33,606 nucleotides of DNA from Pseudomonadota bacterium (GTDB lineage Bacteria; Pseudomonadota; Gammaproteobacteria; Steroidobacterales; Steroidobacteraceae), in NCBI GenBank assembly GCA_021850555.1, contig JAJZLX010000349.1, positions 1 through 33,606 on the forward strand, given 5' to 3'. Under the pieces are notes generated by a model. The model searched no databases. It was not told the DNA's origin and saw only the letters and a program-made list of their open reading frames with translations. Positions 1-7,133 of this stretch are shown here, piece after piece. The translations under genes were made by a program, and so were the position numbers. Position 1 is the first letter of the stretch, and the number at the start of each line of letters is the position of its first letter.

Positions 1-125
1 CGTGACCGCCGATTCCGGGCGCAAGCCCAAAATCGGTCACCTTCCAGCGGAATGAGCGGTCACGTTCGACCGGAACGGCCGGTCACGTTCGTCCGGAATC
101 GGCGGTCACGATGGTCCGGAAAACG
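1..125. repeat. 23-bp tandem repeat array, probable IS21-type element end
   Basis: Four tandem copies with an exact 23-bp period start at 34, 57, 80 and 103. Each begins CGGTCAC and carries a CCGGAA-like core (CGGAAT, CCGGAA, CCGGAAT, CCGGAAA). Positions 1-17 are the exact reverse complement of 94-110, so one copy also lies in inverted orientation. IS21-family elements are known to carry several ~20-bp repeats at their ends, and this arrangement resembles that. No istA/istB coding sequence is inside the window, so the element body would lie to the left, or only a relic remains. An iteron-like regulator site is the alternative. Identification is by pattern only. Confidence 0.5.
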
Positions 126-247
126 CAATCCCCGATACGCCGGTCGATGTGCCGCTCCAATGGCAGGTCACTCGTCTGCAGGTGCCCGTGCTGGAGCGTC
201 TCACCCGCAGCGTTGTCCGAGCCGCCGCCGCCGCCCTTCAGCCCTAA
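122..247 (+). pseudogene. C-terminal remnant of an ArgP/LysG-like LysR regulator
   Basis: An open frame runs from the last repeat copy (122) to a TAA at 245-247, giving about 41 codons with no start codon. The residues include VDVPLQWQ, then VPVLERLTRSVV and a run of alanines before LQP-stop. This resembles the extreme C-terminus of ArgP/IciA-type LysR regulators, which typically end with a VPLYW motif followed by LLERLT and an Ala-rich helix. The remaining ~260 residues are absent and the upstream side is the repeat array, consistent with truncation by insertion. The stop overlaps the convergent flavoprotein gene by a few bases. The match is short and from memory, so a random open frame cannot be excluded. 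Confidence 0.42.
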
Positions 248-903
248 CGCTGCGGACGCCGGTAGCAGGCAAGAGAGGCGGGAACGGGAGTACTCGCGGG
301 CAGGCGGGGATCGGGGAGGGCGGTCATTGCCTGCAACGCCAGGGGGAGCACCCCTGCCCAGTGGGGCAGGGCATAGTCCTCCTCGTCATCGAGAGGGGGA
401 CCGGTGCGCACTTTCGCCGAGGCCTCCTCGATCGGCAGGCACAGCACCGAAGTCGCCTTCAGCTCCAGATCGGTTGCGGCGCGGACCTCGCGGCTGCGTC
501 CGGGGACCACATGATCGACCAATGCGCTGAAGGCCCGGCGTTTTTCGCCCTCTTCATGCACCTCGCGGGCCGCGCCCAGAATGAGGACGGAACGGTAGTT
601 CATGGAGTGATGGAAGGCCGAGCGCGCGAGCACCAGCCCATCGAGCAAGGTGACCGTGACACACACGGGTATTCCCTGGCGGAGGGTCCTCAGCATCCGG
701 CCGCCGACCGAGCCGTGGATATACAGCCGCTCATCGATACGCACATGTGTCGTGGCGAGCACGAACGGCTGCCCGTCCATGACGAACCCCACATGACAGA
801 TGAGCGCCTCGTCGAGAATGGCGTTCACGACTGCACGATCATATGTGCCGCGGTCGGGTCTGCGGACCAGGGTCGTGCGCGGCGTGGGTGCGATGGCGCT
901 CAT
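244..903 (-). CDS. Pyridoxamine 5'-phosphate oxidase-related flavin-binding protein
   Basis: A 219-aa cytoplasmic protein of the PNPOx-like split-barrel superfamily (Pyridox_ox_2/NimA-like group), whose members bind FMN or related flavins. Typical stretches are visible: YIHGS near 61-65 (phosphate/flavin strand), MNYRSV near 101-106, EEASAKVRTGPP near 159-170 and HWAGVLPL near 181-188. The ATG at 903 is chosen because an AGGAG lies just upstream (908-912 on the complementary strand) and homology begins there; an open extension to 1224 only runs antisense through the neighbouring regulator. It is divergent from a MocR/PdxR-type regulator at 980, a common pairing that suggests PLP- or amine-responsive control. 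The exact substrate is unknown. Confidence 0.85.
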   Translation of the reverse strand: MSAIAPTPRTTLVRRPDRGTYDRAVVNAILDEALICHVGFVMDGQPFVLATTHVRIDERLYIHGSVGGRMLRTLRQGIPVCVTVTLLDGLVLARSAFHHSMNYRSVLILGAAREVHEEGEKRRAFSALVDHVVPGRSREVRAATDLELKATSVLCLPIEEASAKVRTGPPLDDEEDYALPHWAGVLPLALQAMTALPDPRLPASTPVPASLACYRRPQR

Positions 904-979
904 GCGGGCTCCTGTTGAGTGGGACGGGCGCTCAGCATCGGGATAAAATGGCCTGCGTGAAAGTGCCAGTTTTGAAATA
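904..979. promoter_or_regulatory. Divergent promoter region with a possible MocR operator repeat
   Basis: This 76-bp gap separates the flavoprotein and regulator start codons. It holds two similar direct 9-mers, AAAATGGCC (945-953) and AAAGTGCCA (960-968), spaced 15 bp start to start. MocR-family regulators usually bind short direct repeats in exactly this kind of divergent gap, so these are candidate half-sites. No convincing -35/-10 pair could be assigned with confidence. Confidence 0.3.
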
Positions 980-2443
980 ATGAGCAGACCAGTCGAGCGC
1001 TGGGGCCTGACCCTGAGCCTGGAAGGCGGCAGCGAGCCGCTGTTCAGGCGGATCTCCCGGGCGATCGTCGCCGAGATCCAGCGCGGCAGGCTGCGCCCCG
1101 GCGCGCGCCTTCCGGGCAGCCGCACGCTCGCCCGGACGCTGCGGGTACATCGCAATACGGTGCTCGCCGCGTATGAGGAGCTTGCGGGAGAAGGCTGGAC
1201 GGAGCCGTCCAGGGCCCGCGGCACATTCGTTTCCTCCGCGCTTCCGAATGTGAGACGCCGCGCCGCGGCCGTTTCTCCTGCCCGCCCGGCCGCCGCCGCG
1301 GGATTTGATTTCCGGGCGGCGCGCGATCGGCAGGCGCCGGATTCGGGTGCCCGGGCGGCGAAGCTGCTGAGCGTCGGCGTGCCGGATGTACGCCTTGCGC
1401 CGACGGTATCGCTGGCCCGGGCGTTTCGACGCGTGTTGCGCGGCTGTCCGGGAGATGTGCTGAGCTACGGGCATCCCCAGGGGCATCCGCGGTTGCGCTC
1501 GGCATTGGCTGCGATGCTGCGCGAGGCGCGTGGCCTGACGGTCGAGCCGGATGACGTGCTCGTGACTTCCGGCAGCCAGATGGCCCTCGAGCTCGTGGGG
1601 CGTGCGCTGCTTGCTCCGGGCGATGTGGTGGCCGTCGAGCACCTCGGCTACCGTTACGCCTGGCGGGTGTTTGAGCAGCATGGTGCCGTGCTCGTCCCGG
1701 TAGAGGTGGATGCGGGAGGACTCGACGTGGAGGCGCTGGCGAAGCTTGCCGAGCGCACGGCGCTTCGCGCCGTGTACCTGACGCCTCACCATCAATATCC
1801 GACCACCGCCACGCTCAGCGCCGGGCGGCGCATTGCGCTGCTTGAGCTCGCCAGAGCCAAGCGTTTCGCCGTGATCGAGGACGACTACGACCATGAGTTC
1901 CACTACGAAGGCCGACCGGTACTGCCGATGGCGAGCACCGACAATGCGGGAGTCGTCCTTTATGTCGGCAGCCTCGCCAAGGTGCTTGCCCCCGGAGTGC
2001 GGTTGGGGTACCTGGTCGCGCCCCGCGCGCTGCTGCGCGAGCTCGTGGCGCATCGGGCCTGCATCGACCGGCAGGGCGAGCACACGCTCGAGTGCGCCGT
2101 GGCCGAACTGTTCGAGCAGGGGGAGGTGCAGCGCCACGCCCGCCGCGCCCGGCGCATCTATCAGGCCCGACGCGATTTCCTCGCGAGCGCGCTGCACCGC
2201 GAGCTCGGCTCGGCGCTCGCCTTCGAGGTGCCCTCCGGCGGTCTTACGCTGTGGGCCACGGCCGTTCCCGGACTGGACGTCGAGGCTTGGGCGGAGCGAG
2301 CGCGGGGACAAGGCGTGATGGTCCACACCGCGCGCCAGTACGCGTACGATGGTCGGGTCCGGCCGCACTTGCGATTGGGGTTCGCGGCTTTCGACGAGCC
2401 TGAGATTGCGGCATGGGTCAGGCTGCTGAAGCGCGCGTTGTGA
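980..2443 (+). CDS. MocR/PdxR-type PLP-dependent transcriptional regulator
   Basis: A 487-aa fusion of an N-terminal GntR-type winged helix (about 18-85, with GARLPGSRTLARTL and the recognition-helix region VHRNTV) to a class-I aminotransferase fold (about 125-487). The PLP lysine is expected at K334 in SLAKVLAPGVRLGY. EDDYDHEF (300-307) carries the Asp that pairs with the pyridine nitrogen. Members regulate vitamin B6 synthesis (PdxR), GABA use (GabR) or related amine metabolism, with PLP acting as sensor. The divergent PNPOx-like gene is the obvious target, along with autoregulation. The ATG at 980 lacks a clear Shine-Dalgarno sequence, but the fold begins immediately after it. The specific effector cannot be told from sequence alone. 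Confidence 0.9.
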   Translation: MSRPVERWGLTLSLEGGSEPLFRRISRAIVAEIQRGRLRPGARLPGSRTLARTLRVHRNTVLAAYEELAGEGWTEPSRARGTFVSSALPNVRRRAAAVSPARPAAAAGFDFRAARDRQAPDSGARAAKLLSVGVPDVRLAPTVSLARAFRRVLRGCPGDVLSYGHPQGHPRLRSALAAMLREARGLTVEPDDVLVTSGSQMALELVGRALLAPGDVVAVEHLGYRYAWRVFEQHGAVLVPVEVDAGGLDVEALAKLAERTALRAVYLTPHHQYPTTATLSAGRRIALLELARAKRFAVIEDDYDHEFHYEGRPVLPMASTDNAGVVLYVGSLAKVLAPGVRLGYLVAPRALLRELVAHRACIDRQGEHTLECAVAELFEQGEVQRHARRARRIYQARRDFLASALHRELGSALAFEVPSGGLTLWATAVPGLDVEAWAERARGQGVMVHTARQYAYDGRVRPHLRLGFAAFDEPEIAAWVRLLKRAL

Positions 2444-2520
2444 GGCGCTGGTGCCGCCCGGCGCGCCAATCCGTGGCGCAAGTCCTTGCCTGGACCGGCG
2501 ATTGCGAGTAACTCAGGGCC

Positions 2521-2682
2521 ATGCGCGGAATCTTCTCCTTCATCGGCGCCACGGTGCTCGGCTCCATCGGCTGGACGATCGGCAAGTACGTTGGGTTCGG
2601 GACGGCGATCGTGGTGAGCTGCATCGGCAGCGGATTCGGCATGTATTGGGGCCGCAGGCTCTTCGACGAGTGGCTCGGTTGA
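2521..2682 (+). CDS. Small glycine-rich membrane protein (53 aa)
   Basis: The frame from ATG 2521 to TGA 2680-2682 encodes 53 residues: MRGIFSFIGATVLGS, a GWTIGKYVG turn, a second hydrophobic stretch around FGTAIVVSCIGSGFG, and a charged tail with GRRLFDEWLG. The two hydrophobic segments with regularly spaced glycines look like a glycine-zipper hairpin in the inner membrane. Very short proteins of this kind are widespread in proteobacteria, but no function is known to me. It lies 77 bp after the MocR gene in the same direction. The Shine-Dalgarno sequence is weak (CAGGG just upstream). The codon third positions are G/C-rich, as in real genes here. Confidence 0.55.
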   Translation: MRGIFSFIGATVLGSIGWTIGKYVGFGTAIVVSCIGSGFGMYWGRRLFDEWLG

Positions 2683-2746
2683 GCGTGTGGCGCTTACCGC
2701 CGCGCCGAGGGTTGCGTTGGCGCGCGACGGGCTCCCGCGCCGCTCA

Positions 2747-3658
2747 TCAGGGCGCGCTCGGCGCAGGCAACCGGGCCATGTGCTCGATGGCAAAGTCGAT
2801 GAATGCGCGGGTCTTCAGCGGCAGGTACTTGCGGCTGCCGTAGATCAGGTAGAGCGTGGCTTCCTGCAGGGAGTAGCGGGTGAGGACCGGGACGAGAGTG
2901 TCCTTGAAGAGCGGATCATCGAGAAAGTATCCCGAGAGCGGCGCGATTCCGATCCCGGCCGCAACCGCGTTCGCCACACCCGCCATGGCCCGGTAGCGCA
3001 CGACCGGGCGGATCGGAACTTCGATCTTGCCATCCGGGCCCAGGAGCTTCAGGGACTCGAGGCCTCCCACCGCCACGAAGTCGTGGCGGGTGAGGTCCTC
3101 GGGCGAGTGCGGCTCGCCGCGAGCGCTCAGGTATGCGCGCGAGGCCATGATGAAAAACGGCATCGGCCGAAGCGGCCTGGCGATGAGCCCGGCCGGAAGC
3201 GACTGCGCCGCCGGCGCCACGCGCATCGCCAGATCGTACCCCTCGTCGACAAGGTCGACGAGCCGGTCCTCGAAGGAGGCGTCGACGAGGATTTCCGGAA
3301 ATCGGTGCCGGAACTGCACCAGCACGTCCGCCATCTGCTGGCCCGCAAACCAGCTGGGGCAGGTGATGCGCAGCGTCCCCCGCGGCACCGTGCCGAGCGA
3401 GCCGAGCTCGAGCTCGGTGGCCTCCAGGTCATCGAGAATGGGCTTGCATCGCTCGAAATACACTCTGCCGGGCTCGGTCAGGCTGAGCGCGCGGGTGTTG
3501 CGATTGAGCAGGCGCACCCCGAGGCGCTTCTCGAGGCGCATCACGTGCTTGCTGACCATGGCGGTGGACATCTCCAGCCGGTCGGCGGCGGCCACGAAGC
3601 TGCCGGACTCGACCACTTGGCGGAACACCCTGATGCCGGTCAACCTGTCCATCCGCAC
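2747..3658 (-). CDS. LysR-family transcriptional regulator (AaeR/DsdC-like group)
   Basis: A 303-aa cytoplasmic DNA-binding protein. The N-terminal helix-turn-helix is at about 4-63 (FRQVVESGSFVAAADRLEMSTAMVSKHVMRLEKRLGVRLLNR), followed by a periplasmic-binding-protein-like effector domain from about 90 (LRITCPSWFAG, then DLAMRVAP). The start is GTG 3658, which has GGA about eight bases upstream; ATG 3652 two codons later is an alternative. It is oriented away from the extradiol dioxygenase at 4355 with a ~700-bp gap. LysR genes are often divergent from such aromatic ring-opening enzymes, so control of that gene is plausible, but no effector can be inferred. Confidence 0.88.
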   Translation of the reverse strand: MRMDRLTGIRVFRQVVESGSFVAAADRLEMSTAMVSKHVMRLEKRLGVRLLNRNTRALSLTEPGRVYFERCKPILDDLEATELELGSLGTVPRGTLRITCPSWFAGQQMADVLVQFRHRFPEILVDASFEDRLVDLVDEGYDLAMRVAPAAQSLPAGLIARPLRPMPFFIMASRAYLSARGEPHSPEDLTRHDFVAVGGLESLKLLGPDGKIEVPIRPVVRYRAMAGVANAVAAGIGIAPLSGYFLDDPLFKDTLVPVLTRYSLQEATLYLIYGSRKYLPLKTRAFIDFAIEHMARLPAPSAP

Positions 3659-4086
3659 AGTTTACGTCCATGTGCAGGGCGCACACCAGCGCCGTCACGC
3701 CCATGCCGCGCCGGGATGAGCGCAGGATCTGCGAGGTCCCGGGCAGGGCGCTGGCCGACGGGTGCGCCGCCGACCGCAGGCAGGGGCTGCGGCGCACCCG
3801 CGCGCGCTGCGGCCGATGCCGCAAACAATGTCAGGATCCCGGGGCGGGCGGGGCATGACCCGATGACTCTGGAGCGTCGCGGGAGGAGCACTAGCCTTTT
3901 TCCCTCCATGGAGTATCTCAACACGGTAAATACGCGGACCGTACGCAAGTGTCCCGGGTGAGGTCTCTTCTTTCGAAACACTCCATGCCCTTTTCGCGAA
4001 TTGTCCGCGCAGCGCGCTCCTCATAACATGCCGGCAACGGTCCCGGGCACCATCCGGCCGGGATCGGCGAACCGAGGAAGTGCTGC
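3659..4086. other. Gene-free stretch upstream of the LysR gene
   Basis: These 428 bp lie between the LysR start and the small gene at 4087. Open frames here have no recognisable protein character. The segment 3890-4030 is relatively AT-rich (for example CCTTTTTCCCTCCATGG and GGTAAATACG) and is the likely site of promoters for the LysR gene and for the rightward genes. I could not assign specific elements. Confidence 0.4.
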
Positions 4087-4272
4087 GTGCGTGCTTTGCT
4101 GGGGATCGCGGCCGCAATTGTTGCCGCGATCGTGTTCTTGCTGGTCTACCTGATTGCGCTCGCGCTCGAGGTCCGCATCGATCTGAACGTTCGGCGCTCG
4201 CGCCTCCCCGCTCGGCGGCGGCACGCCTTTGCCGGCCGAAAGAGGCCCGTGAGCCGCTGTTTCCCGGCGTGA
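4087..4272 (+). CDS. Hypothetical single-pass membrane protein (61 aa)
   Basis: A GTG start at 4087 is preceded by GAGGAAG with about eight bases spacing, a good ribosome site. The first ~28 residues form a hydrophobic helix (LLGIAAAIVAAIVFLLVYLIALAL), followed by a basic, Arg-rich tail of about 30 residues, giving N-out/C-in or anchor-like topology. No family is recognised. It precedes the dioxygenase gene by 82 bp on the same strand. The hydrophobic N-terminus and ribosome site support it. The Arg-rich tail could be an out-of-frame read-through, so a shorter or spurious ORF is possible. Confidence 0.35.
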   Translation: MRALLGIAAAIVAAIVFLLVYLIALALEVRIDLNVRRSRLPARRRHAFAGRKRPVSRCFPA

Positions 4273-4354
4273 AACGCTGTATCGCGGCCCGCCCCTCTGC
4301 CCATCGCATCCCGGGCGTCGTACTCTGCGGCAATCGCAGCAGCGGATCGAAACC

Positions 4355-5161
4355 ATGTCCACCCGATTGCCGACGCTCTTTCTCAGCCACGGCGGCGGAC
4401 CCTGGCCGTACATGACCGGGGAGCCGCGCCGGCGCCACGCGGCCCTCGAGGCTTCCCTGAGGGCGCTGCCCGCGCTCATCACGCGGCCCGAGGCGATCCT
4501 CGTCGTTTCGGCCCACTGGGAGCAGAGGGAGTTTGCCGTCATGGCGGGCGCCTCGCCGCCGATGGTTTACGATTACTACGGCTTTCCGGAGGAGTTGTAC
4601 CGCATCCGCTATCCGGCCGCGGGGGCCCCGCACCTGGCTGAGCGCGTGCTTGCCTTGCTGCGCGATGCGGGGCTTGCCGCGCACCTCGATCCGGCACGGG
4701 GCTTCGATCACGGGACATATTCGATCCTCGCCGTCGCCTTCCCCGAGGCCGACGTGCCGGTCATCCAGGTGTCTTTGCGCAGCGACTACGATCCGCAAGC
4801 GCATCTGAGCCTCGGGCGCGCGCTCGCACCGCTGCGCGAGCAGGGGGTGCTCATCATCGGCAGCGGCAGCAGCTATCACAACCTGCGCCGGTTCTTCCGC
4901 GGCGAGGAGCGGCGGCAGGACTCCGCTCAGTTCGAGGGCTGGTTGCGCGAGACGCTCGAGTCGGCGCCGGCTGAGCGCACCGGAGGGCTGCTGCAGTGGG
5001 AGCGTGCGCCGGCGGCGCGCGCCGCCCATCCACGGGAGGATCACCTCATGCCGCTGCACGTGGCCGTCGGCGCCGCCGAGGATGAGCCTGCAAGGGTCCT
5101 TTACCGTCAGGAGGACTTCTTCGGCGCGATCACCTTGTCGAGCTATCGGTTCGGCTCTTGA
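4355..5161 (+). CDS. ygiD: DODA-type extradiol aromatic ring-opening dioxygenase (YgiD/LigB family)
   Basis: A 268-aa cytoplasmic metalloenzyme of the class III extradiol (LigB) superfamily, 4,5-DOPA dioxygenase branch, which cleaves catechol-type rings using a non-haem metal. Visible conserved histidines are H12 in LFLSHGGGPW, H54 in VSAHWE, H119 in DHGTYS, H175 in GSGSSYHN and H230 in HPREDHLMPL; several of these form the metal site in the family. Length matches the usual ~260-270 aa. The ATG at 4355 gives the standard STRLPTLFLSHGGG beginning. The true substrate is unknown. A LysR gene upstream, oriented away, is its likely regulator. Confidence 0.88.
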   Translation: MSTRLPTLFLSHGGGPWPYMTGEPRRRHAALEASLRALPALITRPEAILVVSAHWEQREFAVMAGASPPMVYDYYGFPEELYRIRYPAAGAPHLAERVLALLRDAGLAAHLDPARGFDHGTYSILAVAFPEADVPVIQVSLRSDYDPQAHLSLGRALAPLREQGVLIIGSGSSYHNLRRFFRGEERRQDSAQFEGWLRETLESAPAERTGGLLQWERAPAARAAHPREDHLMPLHVAVGAAEDEPARVLYRQEDFFGAITLSSYRFGS

Positions 5162-5611
5162 GCGCGCCGCTCACTGACTCTCACGCCGCGGGTGCTCTCT
5201 CGTCCGCGGCCCGCTGCGCGCTTCTTGCGCGTGCAGCTGAGCCGGGGATGCGCCGCGCATGGACCTTGCCCGCCCCGTCACGGAGTCAGAGTCGGCGAAT
5301 GCCACCCGCCAACAGTCTCGCGTCATCGTTGATGACGCCGATGTGCACGGGCGTGCTCGCCAGCCGGGTCTGTTTGAGCCGCGACACCGGCCGCGGCGCG
5401 AAGCTCTTGTGGCACGGCCGGAGCGCTTGCCGCACTGCGGGCGCAGCGTCGGGAACGGTCATCGTGTGCGGACGCTGCGCAACGGCTTGATTCCCCGGGG
5501 TCACCACTTTTCCCGTTTCGCTCCAGAGCATGGACGCCTCAGGTTCCGGAAGTCTATCATCGCGCCGAACCGGGCACGGGCCTTCGAGTGCCTGCCGAGG
5601 ACGGGGCGCGC
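5162..5611. other. Gene-poor stretch with a GC hairpin and a doubtful minus-strand ORF
   Basis: A perfect 7-bp inverted repeat, GCCGCGG (5185-5191) and CCGCGGC (5204-5210), lies just after the dioxygenase stop. It lacks a T-run, so it is at best a weak terminator. On the minus strand an 81-codon frame starts at ATG 5531 with GAGG five bases upstream and ends at 5286 (C-terminal part includes TPVHIGVINDDARLL). It matches nothing I know and may be spurious. Confidence 0.3.
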
Positions 5612-6964
5612 GTGAGCGACGTTTCACTGCTGTTGTTGATCGTGGCGGGGATCTTCCTCATCGGTTCGGCCGGGGAGATCGTGTTTACGCGCACTCACGT
5701 GCCGGATGTCGTGTGGCTGATCGCGTGCGGATGGCTGCTGGGGCCTGTCTCGGGGCTTTTGCAGAAGAAGACTCTGCTCGAGATTGCGCCGTATTTCGCG
5801 GCCTTCGCGCTGGTGGTCATCCTGTTCGACGGCGGCACCAGTCTCAAGCTCGGCGGTGTCGCCAAGGCAGCCCCGCGCGCCGCGTTGCTCGCCGTCGTGG
5901 GGTTTTGCCTCTCTGCGGTGGTGGTCGCCGCCCTCAGCATGCTCGCGAAATGGCTCGGCGTGCTGCCCGGGGGCTGGAGCTGGCTGCAGGGCGCGCTGCT
6001 TGGCGCGATTCTCGGTGGATCGAGCGCGCTCGTCATCGTGCCGGCGATGGCCACCTCCAGGACCGATCGCAAGGTCGCGGATGTACTCAGCCTCGAGTCC
6101 ACCTTCACCGATCCGCTCTGCGTGGTCAGCGCCGGGGCGCTGATCCAGCTGCTGCTGCGCTCGCACAGTGCCAGCGGTCTGTCCGCGGTGGGCGCACTCG
6201 CGGAATCCTTCGGCGTCGCCTGCGGCATCGGAGTGGTGGCCGGAACGCTTTGGCTGTTCGTACTGAACCTGCTGCGCGAGGGCGAGCACGCTTATCCGAT
6301 CACGCTTGCCAGCCTGCTGCTGCTCTATGTGCTGATCGATTCCCTGGGGGCGAGCGCGGGGATGGGTGTGCTCACTTTCGCCGTCATCGTGGGCAATGCG
6401 AGCCTGTTCGGCCGCAAGCTTCGGCTCGCCGCGGATATCGATCTCGGTCCCGGGGTGCGTGGCTTTCACGCGCAAATGGCCTTCATCGTCAAATCGTTTT
6501 TCTTCGTTCTGATCGGGGCGCTGCTCGGGCCACCGTGGCCGCTGGTTGGCCTCGGGGTGGTGTTGGGGTTGATCCTGCTGCCCGTCAGATTGCCGGCGGT
6601 CTGGGCCGCGACGCTCGGTGGCGAATTTGACCGGCGGGAGCGGGCCGTGATGGACGTCGCGCTGCCACGAGGACTGGCGGCGGGGGTCCTCGCGACCATT
6701 CCGGCGGCGGCGGGTGTGCCGGATACCCAGGGCCTGGTCACCATCGTGTTTACCTGCACCGTCACGACCATCGCCATGTTTGCCGTGGGCATGCCGCTCG
6801 TTGCGCGGCGGCTGCCGCTGCCGCCGGCAACGCCTGGCCCCGGGCCTGACGGCTGGCAGGCGCAGGCTCCCGGGCCCTCTCCCGCCGGTCCACAGGCTGA
6901 GCAAACCGCAGGCGAAACGGGGCCGGAGGGAACTGCATCCGGGGAGGCATCGCAGACACCCTAG
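5612..6964 (+). CDS. CPA-type cation/proton antiporter
   Basis: A 450-aa inner-membrane protein with about 12 hydrophobic helices, of the monovalent cation:proton antiporter family (NhaP/CvrA-like), exchanging Na+ or K+ for H+. Characteristic stretches are ILFDGGTSLK around D73 and LESTFTDPL around 161-169; the acidic residue in the latter is the probable ion-binding position. GTG 5612 is chosen because GAGG and GGGG lie just upstream and the first helix starts at once; GTG 5588 would add eight residues. The last ~55 residues form a Pro/Gly/Ala-rich hydrophilic tail without the TrkA_C domain found in KefC/CvrA-like proteins. The ion specificity is not readable. Confidence 0.88.
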   Translation: MSDVSLLLLIVAGIFLIGSAGEIVFTRTHVPDVVWLIACGWLLGPVSGLLQKKTLLEIAPYFAAFALVVILFDGGTSLKLGGVAKAAPRAALLAVVGFCLSAVVVAALSMLAKWLGVLPGGWSWLQGALLGAILGGSSALVIVPAMATSRTDRKVADVLSLESTFTDPLCVVSAGALIQLLLRSHSASGLSAVGALAESFGVACGIGVVAGTLWLFVLNLLREGEHAYPITLASLLLLYVLIDSLGASAGMGVLTFAVIVGNASLFGRKLRLAADIDLGPGVRGFHAQMAFIVKSFFFVLIGALLGPPWPLVGLGVVLGLILLPVRLPAVWAATLGGEFDRRERAVMDVALPRGLAAGVLATIPAAAGVPDTQGLVTIVFTCTVTTIAMFAVGMPLVARRLPLPPATPGPGPDGWQAQAPGPSPAGPQAEQTAGETGPEGTASGEASQTP

Positions 6965-7133
6965 GGCCAAGATGCTGGTATGCGCGAGGACTCCGCGTGC
7001 CCACGCGGATATGACGCATCCGCCGTTGCGAAAATTCGCCTCCACGCCATCGCAGGCTCATAATGCGCCGACCGGGGGCGGATTCCTTCAGTCCGCCGGG
7101 ACAAAGAGCTCAGAACTCCCGCGGAGGCTCGCC

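Noticed and set aside
932..2368. 478-codon open frame antisense to the MocR gene
   Set aside because: Composition is a high-GC mirror of the real gene, with no family character; the plus-strand product is a clear regulator.
5286..5531. 81-codon minus-strand ORF as a confident gene
   Set aside because: It has a fair ribosome site but no recognisable family and could be chance; described only within the intergenic entry.
5624..7045. 473-codon minus-strand frame opposite the antiporter
   Set aside because: Low-complexity Arg/Gln/His-rich mirror translation; the plus frame has a full set of membrane helices.
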